Source of the DNA: Bermanella sp040371755
GTDB lineage: Bacteria; Pseudomonadota; Gammaproteobacteria; Pseudomonadales; Oceanobacteraceae
Assembly: GCF_040371755.1 (NCBI RefSeq)
Contig: NZ_BAABWE010000009.1
Location: forward strand, 62,001-126,000
Direction of reading: 5' to 3'
Length of the DNA stretch: 64,000 bases
The translations under genes were made by a program, and so were the position numbers. Shown here piece after piece: positions 8,524 to 17,335 of this stretch. Numbering within the stretch: the first letter of the stretch is position 1; the number at the start of each line of letters is the position of its first letter. The notes under the pieces were generated by a model that made no database searches, was not told where the DNA came from, and saw only the letters and a program-made list of their open reading frames with translations.

Positions 8524-8735
8524 GAAATTCTATGTTGGGTTACGCCTGCGGCTAACCCAACCTACAAATACTTTTACTGCCTCACAATCAATGATGGGAG
8601 GCTCTGCTGACAAAGGTCTAACGAGGCACCTGTGACCTTTAGGTTAAAAATAAATTGAGTAGAGGCGTTTATTAGTTATAAATAACGATACCCAATTTAT
8701 TTTTAACAAAGTTAGAACGAGCCCAGTAAGCCGCC
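8524..8735 (-). promoter_or_regulatory. Structured guaB-guaA intercistronic region
   Basis: Four further inverted repeats fill the spacer. In minus-strand order: an 18-bp stem with one wobble pair (8690-8707 with 8643-8660), AAAGGTC/GACCTTT (8634-8640 with 8612-8618), GCCTC/GAGGC (8598-8602 with 8579-8583) and a near-perfect 12-bp stem of REP-like appearance (8550-8561 with 8534-8546, one bulge). No coding potential. Together with the hairpin at 8500-8523 this could be a regulatory leader for guaA. Confidence 0.5.
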
Positions 8736-10205
8736 TTAACCTAAACGGTAGTTGGGGGCTTCTTTGGTAATTTGAACGTCATGCACATGACTTTCTTTCA
8801 TACCCGCTGATGAGATTTTCACAAACTCAGGCTTGGTACGCATATCGTCAATAGTGGCACAACCAGTGTAACCCATTGCACTACGCAAACCGCCCATCAT
8901 TTGATGCACAACATTACTCATTGGGCCTTTAACGGCGATACGACCTTCAATACCTTCAGGGACAAGTTTGTCGTTACCCGCTTTTGAATCTTGGAAATAG
9001 CGATCCGCACTGCCTTGGCTTTGACCCATGGCACCTAACGAGCCCATTCCACGGTATGATTTATACGCACGACCTTGGAATAATTCCACTTCGCCCGGTG
9101 CTTCATCAGTACCCGCTAATAAAGAGCCCGCCATAATCACATACGCGCCAGCCACAACCGCTTTGGCCATATCACCAGAGAAGCGAATACCACCGTCGGC
9201 AATTAATGGGATGCCAGTACCTTCGAGTGCGGCGGCCACATCCGCTACGGCGCTTATTTGTGGGACGCCCACACCAGCAACAATACGTGTTGTACAAATA
9301 GAACCCGGACCAATACCAACTTTCACGCCATCTGCGCCAGCGTCTGCTAATGCTTTTGCCGCCGCGCCAGTTGCTATGTTGCCACCGATCACTTGTAATT
9401 CAGGGAAGGTTTCTTTTGCCCAACGAACGCGCTCAATTACACCTTTTGAGTGACCATGAGCGGTATCCACAATGACTACGTCCACACCGGCATTCACAAG
9501 GGCTGTAATACGGTCAGGGGTTTCAGGGCCTGTACCAACGGCCGCACCTACACGTAAACGACCTTGCTCGTCTTTAGCAGCATTAGGGTAAGCCGTGGCT
9601 TTATCGATGTCTTTAACCGTCATTAAACCCACTAGCTCAAAGCTATCGTTAACAACCAGTACTTTTTCAATACGGTATTTGTGCAATAAGCCTTGCACAA
9701 CTTCATTGCTTTCACCTTCTGTTACGGTGATCAGTTTATCTTTAGGTGTCATTACCGCAGACACTTTCGCGTCTAGGTTGGTTTCAAAGCGCACATCACG
9801 GCCGGTTACGATACCCACAAGTTCAGCACCATCCACCACAGGTACACCTGAAATATTGTTTTGACGGGTAATTTCAATCAGCTCACGAATCGTGGTATTG
9901 CTTGGAACAGTAATAGGGTCTTTCACCACGCCACTTTCGTATTTTTTAACTTTACGAACTTCAGCCGCTTGCTGCTCAATGGTCATATTTTTATGGATGA
10001 TACCCAAACCCCCTTCTTGAGCCATAGCAATGGCCAAACGAGACTCGGTTACCGTATCCATCGCCGCTGAAACGAGGGGAATATTAAGCTCAATATCACG
10101 GGTTAACTTGGTTTTTAGATTCACTTGGTTAGGCAGTACTTCGCTGTAACCGGGAACTAAAAGAAGATCGTCGAACGTCAATGCGTCTTGGGCAATTCGC
10201 AACAT
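8736..10205 (-). CDS. guaB: Inosine-5'-monophosphate dehydrogenase
   Basis: Oxidises IMP to XMP with NAD+, the committed step to GMP. The 489 residues comprise the TIM-barrel catalytic domain interrupted by a CBS pair (about 93-205). The active-site loop GPGSICTTR puts the catalytic Cys at 304, and the flap RGMGS follows near 410. First gene of a guaB-guaA pair as in E. coli and divergent from xseA, also as in E. coli. Upstream, TAGAAT (plus-strand 10242-10247) followed by a GC-rich ACGCGCC discriminator resembles a stringently controlled promoter, though the -35 element is poor; this is inference. Confidence 0.98.
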   Translation of the reverse strand: MLRIAQDALTFDDLLLVPGYSEVLPNQVNLKTKLTRDIELNIPLVSAAMDTVTESRLAIAMAQEGGLGIIHKNMTIEQQAAEVRKVKKYESGVVKDPITVPSNTTIRELIEITRQNNISGVPVVDGAELVGIVTGRDVRFETNLDAKVSAVMTPKDKLITVTEGESNEVVQGLLHKYRIEKVLVVNDSFELVGLMTVKDIDKATAYPNAAKDEQGRLRVGAAVGTGPETPDRITALVNAGVDVVIVDTAHGHSKGVIERVRWAKETFPELQVIGGNIATGAAAKALADAGADGVKVGIGPGSICTTRIVAGVGVPQISAVADVAAALEGTGIPLIADGGIRFSGDMAKAVVAGAYVIMAGSLLAGTDEAPGEVELFQGRAYKSYRGMGSLGAMGQSQGSADRYFQDSKAGNDKLVPEGIEGRIAVKGPMSNVVHQMMGGLRSAMGYTGCATIDDMRTKPEFVKISSAGMKESHVHDVQITKEAPNYRLG

Positions 10206-10312
10206 GATGGGACCGCCATACCTGAATAAGAATGGCGCGTAATTCTACCTTAAATGGTGCATAGGCGAAAACAAAATTTACTTAAGTTTGTATGAATTTT
10301 AAGCCTATTACC

Positions 10313-10615
10313 CTATTCCTTTGATTTTACTGGTCCAAAGGGTAGGTTTTCGATGAATTCTAGGGTTGTTTGTCTATATTGCGCAAAAGCAAACGTAGCA
10401 ATATGGGCACCATGAGTGCTCACCCAAGTTTTAGGCTCGCGGGCTTGATCATATAAATCCCGACCTCTACCAAAGGGAACTGTCTGATCATCAGGGCTAT
10501 GAAGCATAAGCAGTGGCTTAGGGCCTATGTGATTGATCCAATGTATTGGATCATATTCATCAGTGATGATGTAACTAGCAATACTTGCCTCAGCACCAGC
10601 GATGAACTTTTTCAT
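10313..10615 (-). CDS. C-terminal remnant of an alpha/beta hydrolase
   Basis: About 100 residues that align in pattern with the last third of an alpha/beta hydrolase: a strand and acid loop (PLLMLHSPDDQTVP), then KTWVSTHGAHIATF supplying a catalytic-type His. The N-terminal portion with the oxyanion hole and serine nucleophile is absent, and the frame is closed by a TGA about 10 codons upstream of the GTG at 10633. The ATG at 10615 has AAGGA 7 nt upstream, so a small protein might still be made. Most likely a degraded fragment left between guaB and xseA; an independent small protein is less likely. Confidence 0.5.
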   Translation of the reverse strand: MKKFIAGAEASIASYIITDEYDPIHWINHIGPKPLLMLHSPDDQTVPFGRGRDLYDQAREPKTWVSTHGAHIATFAFAQYRQTTLEFIENLPFGPVKSKE

Positions 10616-10739
10616 GTATGATTCCTTATTCACTGGAATACAAAGAAAATAGTTGAATCAAGCATTGCCCCCAGCATAGCCAGTAACCCTAGGTTTTTGT
10701 CTAGTGTTTTTTAAATTTGATTCACTTAATTAGGTGGTT

Positions 10740-12083
10740 ATGAGTAACTTCGCACAAAAAAATAACATCCTGAGTGTTAGCCAGCTAAATCGACAAAGCA
10801 AAGAGCTGCTAGAAACCTACTTGCACAAAGTAAAAGTTACAGGGGAAATTTCCAACCTAGCTCGCCCCAGCAGTGGCCATTGGTACTTCACGCTTAAAGA
10901 CCAGCGAGCTCAAATTCGCTGTGCCATGTTTAAAAGCCGCACCCAGTATTTGAAGTTTGTTCCCAAAGAAGGGGATCAAGTAGTGGTAACGGCCTCTGTC
11001 AGTTTGTATGAAGCCCGCGGCGACTACCAGTTGATTGTCGATGCCATGCAAAGTGCTGGCGAAGGGGCGTTACAACTGGCATTTGAAGAGCTCAAGCAGC
11101 GATTGTTTCAAGAAGGTTTATTCAATGCACAGCACAAGCAATCATTACCACCTCACCCAAAACATTTAGGCATAGTCACCAGCCCAACAGGGGCCGCGGT
11201 GAAAGACATTATTTCTGTTTTAAAGCGTCGATTCCCTAACTTACCTATTTCTATCTACCCGACTCAAGTACAAGGCCAACAAGCGGCCTCACAAATTGCA
11301 CAAGCCATCGAGCGAGCTAATCGCGACAACGTGTGTGATGTTCTGATTGTAGGCCGAGGAGGCGGCAGCTTAGAAGATCTATGGCCGTTTAACGAAGAGG
11401 TAGTCGCAAGGGCAATTTATCATAGCCGCATTCCCACTATTAGTGCCGTAGGTCACGAGGTGGACACCTCCATTAGCGATTATGTAGCAGACCTTCGCGC
11501 CCCCACACCATCCGCTGCAGCTGAATTAGTCAGCCCTGATCGCTTTGAATGGCTTGGACGCTTTGAACAACTGGAGCGCTCGCTGATACGTATTTTACAA
11601 AATCGCATTAACCAGCAGCGCTTCCATCTAGTGCAATTAGTCAAACGACTACGTCATCCGAAAGAAAAGCTTAACGAGAATATGCAGCGCTTGGATATGG
11701 CAGAAATGCGTTTAAAAAATGCCGTTCAAACTAAATTAAGCCATGAAAAACAACGGCTTCAGGAGTATGGCCATAGCCTGTCACAATTCAAACCTGATAA
11801 GCAACTGGCTCTATTACAGCAACACAATAGCCAACTAAATATGCGCTTAACTAAAGCGATCAGAGATAACTTAAGCCGCTTACAGCATCGGTTAGCCAGT
11901 CAAGCAGAAGTCTTGAATGTAGTCAGCCCATTGAGTACTCTCAATCGTGGTTATGCCATTAACACCACCGAACTAGGGCAAGTGATCCACTCCCATAGCC
12001 AAGTAAAAAAAGGTGATACTTTAATTGCACAATTACACGATGGTAAATTGAACTGCACAGTAAACGAGGTTTTCGATAAATAA
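10740..12083 (+). CDS. xseA: Exodeoxyribonuclease VII large subunit
   Basis: Catalytic large subunit of exonuclease VII, which degrades single-stranded DNA from both ends with XseB. The 447-residue protein opens with an OB-fold nucleic-acid-binding domain (about 5-105, including GHWYFTLKD and ARGDYQL), followed by the catalytic domain with GIVTSPTGAA, GRGGGSLEDLW, AVGHEVDTSISDYVADLRAPTPSAAAE, then a long coiled coil. I prefer the ATG at 10740 over the in-frame GTG at 10734 because AGG at 10732-10734 is then correctly spaced. xseB is not in the window. Confidence 0.95.
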   Translation: MSNFAQKNNILSVSQLNRQSKELLETYLHKVKVTGEISNLARPSSGHWYFTLKDQRAQIRCAMFKSRTQYLKFVPKEGDQVVVTASVSLYEARGDYQLIVDAMQSAGEGALQLAFEELKQRLFQEGLFNAQHKQSLPPHPKHLGIVTSPTGAAVKDIISVLKRRFPNLPISIYPTQVQGQQAASQIAQAIERANRDNVCDVLIVGRGGGSLEDLWPFNEEVVARAIYHSRIPTISAVGHEVDTSISDYVADLRAPTPSAAAELVSPDRFEWLGRFEQLERSLIRILQNRINQQRFHLVQLVKRLRHPKEKLNENMQRLDMAEMRLKNAVQTKLSHEKQRLQEYGHSLSQFKPDKQLALLQQHNSQLNMRLTKAIRDNLSRLQHRLASQAEVLNVVSPLSTLNRGYAINTTELGQVIHSHSQVKKGDTLIAQLHDGKLNCTVNEVFDK

Positions 12084-12085
12084 AC

Positions 12086-12904
12086 ATGCAACTTATTTTC
12101 AAGCGTCTAAGCACTCTATTTACAGTCTTACTGTGCAGTACCTTACTCATAAGCAATACCCACAGCTTGCCACAATCGAGCTTGGTTCCGGGAGGCATTG
12201 CCGTGATACCGCTGCAAGACGCAAAAGAGACCCAGCCCCAAGCCTTTTATAATAAAAAACCCATTGCCGTTATTCAGCACAATCAAACATGGTTTGCAGT
12301 AGCCGGACTCAAACTTTCCACCAAGACAGGTGAGCACTTTATTGTCAGTCAGGGCAAGCGATATCCTTTTACAGTTACCGATAAACAATATGAAGAGCAG
12401 CACATCACCCTTAAAACCCGCAAACACATTGACCTTTCAGAGGCCGATTTAAAACGTCATCGCGGAGAAAAGAAGCGCGCTCAAGCAGTATTTAAGGTAT
12501 TTGAAAACACACCTATGGATTTAAGCTTCATCAAACCCGTTGATGGCCCCTATTCCAGTCCATTTGGCTTAAAGCGCTTTTTTAATGGCGAGCCTCGCAA
12601 TCCTCACAGCGGCCTAGATATCGCGGCCCCCACTGGCACCCCGATTTTATCGCCTTCACGCGGTAAGGTAGTGCTAACTGGAGACTTCTTTTTCAATGGT
12701 AATGCGGTCTATGTGGATCACGGCCAAGGCTTAATCAGCATGTTTTGTCACTTAAGTGAAATTGAGGTAGAAATAGGCGATACACTCAAAAAAGGACAGC
12801 CAATTGGTAAAGTTGGGGCCACAGGACGTGTAACAGGGCCTCATTTACATTGGTCGGTAAGTTTAAACAATGCCCGTATAGACCCAATGTTATTGCTTCC
12901 TTAG
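12086..12904 (+). CDS. Secreted M23-family peptidoglycan endopeptidase
   Basis: A 272-residue protein with a signal peptide (1-27, LFTVLLCSTLLISNTHS), a beta-rich N-terminal half and a C-terminal M23/LytM domain (about 150-272). Zinc ligands are visible: His174 and Asp178 in NPHSGLD and His255 in GPHLHW, with His253 as the second catalytic histidine. The site therefore looks active, unlike degenerate LytM activators. Expected to cut peptide cross-links in the periplasm. It starts 2 bp after xseA and should be co-transcribed with it. Confidence 0.9.
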   Translation: MQLIFKRLSTLFTVLLCSTLLISNTHSLPQSSLVPGGIAVIPLQDAKETQPQAFYNKKPIAVIQHNQTWFAVAGLKLSTKTGEHFIVSQGKRYPFTVTDKQYEEQHITLKTRKHIDLSEADLKRHRGEKKRAQAVFKVFENTPMDLSFIKPVDGPYSSPFGLKRFFNGEPRNPHSGLDIAAPTGTPILSPSRGKVVLTGDFFFNGNAVYVDHGQGLISMFCHLSEIEVEIGDTLKKGQPIGKVGATGRVTGPHLHWSVSLNNARIDPMLLLP

Positions 12905-12967
12905 GTCATCCTAAATGCCCAAAGTTGCGTATAATACTCAGGAATTAACCATATAAGGGGGCTAACA

Positions 12968-13537
12968 ATGGACGATTTCTCAGAATTTAAAGCCGCCATT
13001 GGGGACGTTACCCCGCTAAAGGTGGAGCCTAAAGTCATTCTTAAGAAGTCTCAAAAGGACTCATTAACTCTGGCCCAGCGCCGTCAGGCTGCGATTACAG
13101 ATAATCAAGATGACACAAATCATCTCAGTGACAGCTATGTGGATATGGTGCAGCCATATGACATTATCGAGTATAAAAATTCAGGGGTTCAAGAAGGGGT
13201 TTATCGCAAGTTCCGATTAGGTAAATACCAGCTGGATGCCCGCTTAGACCTACATAGACGTACTGTAGATCAAGCCCGCACTGAGGTATTTCGCTTCATA
13301 GAAGACGCCATGAAATACGATCTGCGTAATGTGATTATCCTGCATGGTAAGGGTGAAAAAGAAGCGGTTCCTGCCCTTTTGAAAAGCTGGACCAATAAAT
13401 GGCTCAGAGAATTTGAAGACGTCATTGCCTTTCACAGCGCCCAACCTCAGCACGGTGGTACAGGAGCGGTTTATGTGATGCTGCGTAAGAGTGAACGTAA
13501 AAAGCAAGAAACCCGCGAAAAGCACCGGATCAAATAA
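12968..13537 (+). CDS. smrA: Smr-domain DNA endonuclease SmrA
   Basis: A 189-residue protein with a C-terminal Smr (small MutS-related) domain: LDLHRRTVDQAR near 95-106 and IILHGKG near 133-139, followed by FHSAQPQHGGTGAVYVML. Smr proteins are nicking endonucleases or RNA-cleaving enzymes. The N-terminal opening (FKAAIGDVTPLK) matches the SmrA/YdaL type rather than SmrB. A GGGG element at 12957-12961 precedes the ATG. The final residues are very basic (KSERKKQETREKHRIK). It probably follows the M23 gene in the same transcript. Confidence 0.85.
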   Translation: MDDFSEFKAAIGDVTPLKVEPKVILKKSQKDSLTLAQRRQAAITDNQDDTNHLSDSYVDMVQPYDIIEYKNSGVQEGVYRKFRLGKYQLDARLDLHRRTVDQARTEVFRFIEDAMKYDLRNVIILHGKGEKEAVPALLKSWTNKWLREFEDVIAFHSAQPQHGGTGAVYVMLRKSERKKQETREKHRIK

Positions 13538-13539
13538 CC

Positions 13540-13734
13540 ATGAGTAAAAAACCAGGAACTGCCGCAGCCATGCCAGTTACAGGCACAGGTTGCGGAGTGC
13601 GTCCAAGTAAAGAAGCCATGGAGATCTCATTCTCTGTGGACTTCTCTAAAGCTAAACAGTTTTTAGATGACACAGCTAGTGATGATCAAAAAACTCAAGA
13701 AAAACAACCTAGTAGCGTAACAAGCGAAAAATAG
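13540..13734 (+). CDS. Small hypothetical protein after smrA
   Basis: A 64-residue frame starting 2 bp after the smrA stop, which favours translational coupling. Composition is low-complexity: an N-terminal Gly/Thr/Ala stretch with a single Cys (TGTGCGV), a short amphipathic middle and a charged Gln/Lys/Ser tail. No recognisable domain, signal peptide or helix long enough for a membrane. Position and frame make it plausible; function unknown. Confidence 0.5.
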   Translation: MSKKPGTAAAMPVTGTGCGVRPSKEAMEISFSVDFSKAKQFLDDTASDDQKTQEKQPSSVTSEK

Positions 13735-13798
13735 AATGCACTTGTCATAACCCCTTCCTAGGCTAAAGTTAATAGAGAACTAATTATTTGGTAATCTC

Positions 13799-14947
13799 AT
13801 GGCTTGGTTTTCAACTCAACAACAACCCCAGCAAGATGCTGAGATTAAGGCGCTGACACAACAAATAGAGTCCCTTAAAGTTCAGCTAGAAAATGCTGAG
13901 TTGAGTAAAGTCGCTGCTGATGAGCTAAAAAATCACATTGGTGATATGGCCAGCGAGCAAGACGATTTAAACGCTCTTTTATTTAAAAGTATCCACAGTG
14001 TTAATGATATTCACAACCTAGTTAGTCAAAATGCCGAGTCATTAGGTGCTGAACGTACCCGCCTTAAAGACAGTGAAGCTACTTTTGATCAAATAACCGT
14101 CATATTGCAACAAGTTGGAAAAAATCTTTCCGACATAAACCAAAGAGCATCAGCAACTAGCTCCAATATGGCAAATCTGAATCAATCAGCACAAAAAATT
14201 AATGCATGCGTAAACCAAATTGAAGGTATTAGTGATCAAACTAATTTACTTGCGTTAAACGCCGCCATTGAAGCCGCCCGCGCAGGAGAGCAAGGCCGAG
14301 GTTTTGCCGTTGTCGCCGATGAGGTACGTACCCTAGCGGGACAAACCAGCTCCACAACACAAGAAATCAGCGGAATCATTCAAACCACCACTGGGTATAT
14401 CAAGCAAGTAGATCAAGGTATTGATACCATTAAAAAAGGCACTACAGACTTGCAAGATACCACCTCTACTATTGAGTCTTCGGTAAAGTTAATTACCGAC
14501 CTTAGTAAAGACATGAATAACATCATTAACCGCAGTACCAATGAAAGCTACATACAAGTAGCTATGTTAAGTTTGCTGTCTTTTAAATCCCGAGTATATG
14601 AGTTTATTGCCACTGAAAGTCCCGACGATGAAAAAATTCTAATGGTTAGGGACCATAGTGGCGGACGTTTTGGTCGCTGGTATTACGATGGTTTAGGTAA
14701 AAGTACTTTTAGCCATTTACAAAACTATCAAAATATAGAAAAACATTTAATTAATTTACATAAAAACGCATACGACGCTTTATATTCAGCCTCTAAAGGG
14801 TCTTCAAAAGATAAGCTAGCCAGCTTAAGTAAAATGGAACAAGAAAGCATTACATTGATTAAATACCTAGAAAATCTCAACGATGAACTACAACTCATGT
14901 CACCCCAAACCAAAGATAATCAGGATGAAGGGGATGTTCTTTTTTAG
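13799..14947 (+). CDS. Soluble methyl-accepting chemotaxis protein with degenerate CZB domain
   Basis: A 382-residue cytoplasmic chemoreceptor without membrane segments. An N-terminal coiled coil (10-110) leads to the signalling hairpin (about 140-190) with the invariant tip LLALNAAIEAARAGEQGRGFAVVADEVR. Residues about 250-330 align with the CZB zinc-binding domain, but three of its four ligands are replaced: the first His is Leu259, the Cys of CRxGKW is Gly289 and the third ligand is Leu317; only His321 remains. CZB domains normally sense zinc or hypochlorous acid, so this one probably senses something else or is structural. Monocistronic. Confidence 0.85.
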   Translation: MAWFSTQQQPQQDAEIKALTQQIESLKVQLENAELSKVAADELKNHIGDMASEQDDLNALLFKSIHSVNDIHNLVSQNAESLGAERTRLKDSEATFDQITVILQQVGKNLSDINQRASATSSNMANLNQSAQKINACVNQIEGISDQTNLLALNAAIEAARAGEQGRGFAVVADEVRTLAGQTSSTTQEISGIIQTTTGYIKQVDQGIDTIKKGTTDLQDTTSTIESSVKLITDLSKDMNNIINRSTNESYIQVAMLSLLSFKSRVYEFIATESPDDEKILMVRDHSGGRFGRWYYDGLGKSTFSHLQNYQNIEKHLINLHKNAYDALYSASKGSSKDKLASLSKMEQESITLIKYLENLNDELQLMSPQTKDNQDEGDVLF

Positions 14948-15011
14948 TTTATATGAACCGAATAGCTTAACCTGATAAGATTAACCCTCCCTGACCATAT
15001 AAAAAATTATT

Positions 15012-15329
15012 ATGCCCGTCCTTTGCCACCTTAATGACATTTCAGACAATCACAGCAAAGGTTTTACCATAAACCAACAATTGATCTTTGCTGTAAAAAA
15101 ATACGGTAAAATTCACATCTATAAAAACAGCTGCCCCCATTTGGGCATACAATTAGAAATGGTGCCCGATCAATTTTTAGATAGTAGTGATAGCCTCATT
15201 ATGTGTTCCATGCATGGGGCGTTATTTCGTATTGAAGATGGATATTGCATCAGTGGCCCTTGCTTAGATCAAGCTCTTCAAAGCATCCCGTTCACAATTG
15301 AAAACGATCAAATCATAGTCGACTTGTAA
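15012..15329 (+). CDS. Rieske-type [2Fe-2S] protein
   Basis: A 105-residue stand-alone Rieske domain. The cluster ligands are visible as CPHLG near 41-45 and CSMHGA near 66-71, i.e. C-x-H...C-x2-H. Such proteins act as small electron carriers or ferredoxin-like subunits of oxygenases and nitrite reductases. No partner oxygenase or reductase is encoded nearby, so the redox partner is unknown. The gene lies between the chemoreceptor and a DUF3530 gene, with short gaps on both sides. Confidence 0.85.
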   Translation: MPVLCHLNDISDNHSKGFTINQQLIFAVKKYGKIHIYKNSCPHLGIQLEMVPDQFLDSSDSLIMCSMHGALFRIEDGYCISGPCLDQALQSIPFTIENDQIIVDL

Positions 15330-15413
15330 CCAACTACTTGGGCTAAGCCTATTAATCCTATCTGGCACAGCTCTTGTATTACCTAATTAAACAGAGCCAC
15401 TGATTATATTTCC

Positions 15414-16634
15414 ATGTTCAAACTTCTTATGATGGTAATGGGTTTAACCCATGCAATATTACTTTTTGCCGCCGACGAGGCCGAAACGCCCTCGCCAGAC
15501 TCTCAAGATGCAGTAGTAAATACTCCAGAACCCGCTAAGGAAATTTCTCCCCCTAAAGAATACGTCACGCCAGATAAAGCAAAGGAAAGAAATCAGGACG
15601 TTATTCGTTACTTGAAGAGCTTTCAACGTGAGAATGAGCTTATCGAAATTGTCGGTAAAAACGGCAATATGAGCGGCCTATATTTACCGGAAAATACCGG
15701 AATGCCGCAAGGTGGGGTGTTGATTCTTCATGATATTGAGCAGCACGCCCATTGGCCTAATACCGTCACACCTATCAGAGAGTATTTACCTGATTATGGA
15801 TGGAATACCTTGAGCATATTTTATAACAGTTATATCAAAAAGCCGCTTCCCAAAATTGAGCCATTACAACTTGCTGAATCACAGGCCGACCAAGTAACCA
15901 CTGATGCAAATACACTAGATCCCAATGCAGAAAACCAACAAGCAGAAAACCAACAATCAGAAAACACAGCAGAGCCTAACCCTACAGATAGCAATGAACT
16001 AACAGACAACTTAAACAATAATGAAGTATCAAACACCAGCGAAAATCCGAATACACCTAATGAATTAGCGGACCCATTAGATGCAGTAGCTGAAAACATC
16101 AATGACGTACCGGATTTTGTACCGCCCATTCCTCAATCAGTACTAAAACAACCAGTAATACCAACAGAAGATATTTTTATAGAAAATATGATTCAACGCA
16201 CAGAAGATGGTTTAAATTCACTTAATACCATGGGGCAATTTAATACCGCTATAATAGCTAATGGTTTAAGTGCTAATTGGGCCGCTAAAATGTTACAAGC
16301 AAGATTAAATGGAAATAAAATCGGTTACGCTTTAATTTTAATTGACGCCAAAGAAAGCCAATACCCAGAAATAGACTTAAATGAAACTCTCGCTGAACTT
16401 GATATTCCCATGCTGGATATTATTACCCAAGACTCGCCAGAACAATTACGATTAAGCAAAGCACGTAAAGGTTCTATTAAGCGAAAGCAAAATAAGAAGT
16501 ATCAACAAATTTATTTACCTGCTGTTAAATACAATCTAAATAATACCGACAATATGATTTCTAGGCGCATTCGAGGTTGGCTTCTAACCAATGCAGCAGG
16601 TGAAGAAGTGCCGGTAAAAGTCAGAAACTATTAA
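15414..16634 (+). CDS. DUF3530 alpha/beta-hydrolase-like secreted protein
   Basis: A 406-residue protein with a signal peptide (about 1-20, ending LLFAADEA) and a DUF3530-type core: GLYLPENTG, GGVLILHDIEQHAHWPNTVTP and the strand GWNTLSIFY near 145-153. A poorly ordered insert (about 160-240) rich in Asn, Glu and Pro contains a short tandem AENQQ repeat, splitting the fold. Later strands (NTAIIANGL, GYALILIDA) continue the hydrolase pattern. Function of the family is unknown. Its stop codon overlaps that of the convergent membrane-protein gene. Confidence 0.75.
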   Translation: MFKLLMMVMGLTHAILLFAADEAETPSPDSQDAVVNTPEPAKEISPPKEYVTPDKAKERNQDVIRYLKSFQRENELIEIVGKNGNMSGLYLPENTGMPQGGVLILHDIEQHAHWPNTVTPIREYLPDYGWNTLSIFYNSYIKKPLPKIEPLQLAESQADQVTTDANTLDPNAENQQAENQQSENTAEPNPTDSNELTDNLNNNEVSNTSENPNTPNELADPLDAVAENINDVPDFVPPIPQSVLKQPVIPTEDIFIENMIQRTEDGLNSLNTMGQFNTAIIANGLSANWAAKMLQARLNGNKIGYALILIDAKESQYPEIDLNETLAELDIPMLDIITQDSPEQLRLSKARKGSIKRKQNKKYQQIYLPAVKYNLNNTDNMISRRIRGWLLTNAAGEEVPVKVRNY

Positions 16635-17323
16635 GCTCTTATAGCTTGATTATATTCCGTTTTATTAAGTTTCATTAGTATATAAATAAGCAATGCACTT
16701 AATAAAAAGACATATTCTTCATTCCAAGAAATCGAAAGTGTATAGCGGAAAAAAGCCAACAAACCAAAATAACCGATCACGCTGAACTGCAACCATGTAA
16801 TCCAGTGGATATATTTTGTATTCTCTAACGATACAACCGAAACTTTATTAGCAAGGATACAGCTCAAAATACATAGTCCACTGACTAGCATTCCAACCCA
16901 TAGAAAGGATAACCAAATCATTAACGTAGACCAATCTACCACCTGTGCAGACTTTGCAGGGCCAGACCACAACGCATCCCAACTTACTGCCATAATCAAG
17001 CCAAATGTTAACCAACCCTGTGACTGCTCCGAGTCCTCCGAATTCTGAGTTAACTCATTAAAAATAAAATGAGCAACCAAGATAAACGCCATAATACCAA
17101 TTATTGGTGTTATCAAAGGGAATACTTGAAGGCCAAAATACGTCAACAAATAGCCAAGCATAGGAAATAAAGTATGGGTAGCCGATACACCAACTACCCA
17201 AAATACTTTTTGCTTTTTACTGCTAAGTTGCGCTGAGCGTATAAATATTGCCAAAGCCGCATCAAGACCTATGCCTAATGCCATTACTGTACTGGCAAGA
17301 AAAAACACATAAATATCACTCAT
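16631..17323 (-). CDS. Six-helix membrane protein, MntP-like
   Basis: A 230-residue integral membrane protein with about six hydrophobic helices. Helix 1 carries MALGIGLDAALAIFIR and helix 2 HTLFPMLGYLL, which recall the acidic and polar helix motifs of MntP manganese exporters and the wider LysE-type fold. The match is by pattern only, and transport of Mn2+ is a guess. It lies 12 bp downstream of the two-haem lipoprotein gene, so the two are probably co-transcribed. Confidence 0.5.
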   Translation of the reverse strand: MSDIYVFFLASTVMALGIGLDAALAIFIRSAQLSSKKQKVFWVVGVSATHTLFPMLGYLLTYFGLQVFPLITPIIGIMAFILVAHFIFNELTQNSEDSEQSQGWLTFGLIMAVSWDALWSGPAKSAQVVDWSTLMIWLSFLWVGMLVSGLCILSCILANKVSVVSLENTKYIHWITWLQFSVIGYFGLLAFFRYTLSISWNEEYVFLLSALLIYILMKLNKTEYNQAIRA

Positions 17324-17335
17324 CGCTATTTACAC

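Noticed and set aside
8534..8561. Possible integron attC or mobile-element end in the guaB-guaA spacer
   Set aside because: The stem lacks the R/L core consensus of attC sites, no integrase or transposase is present, and the copy is single in this window.
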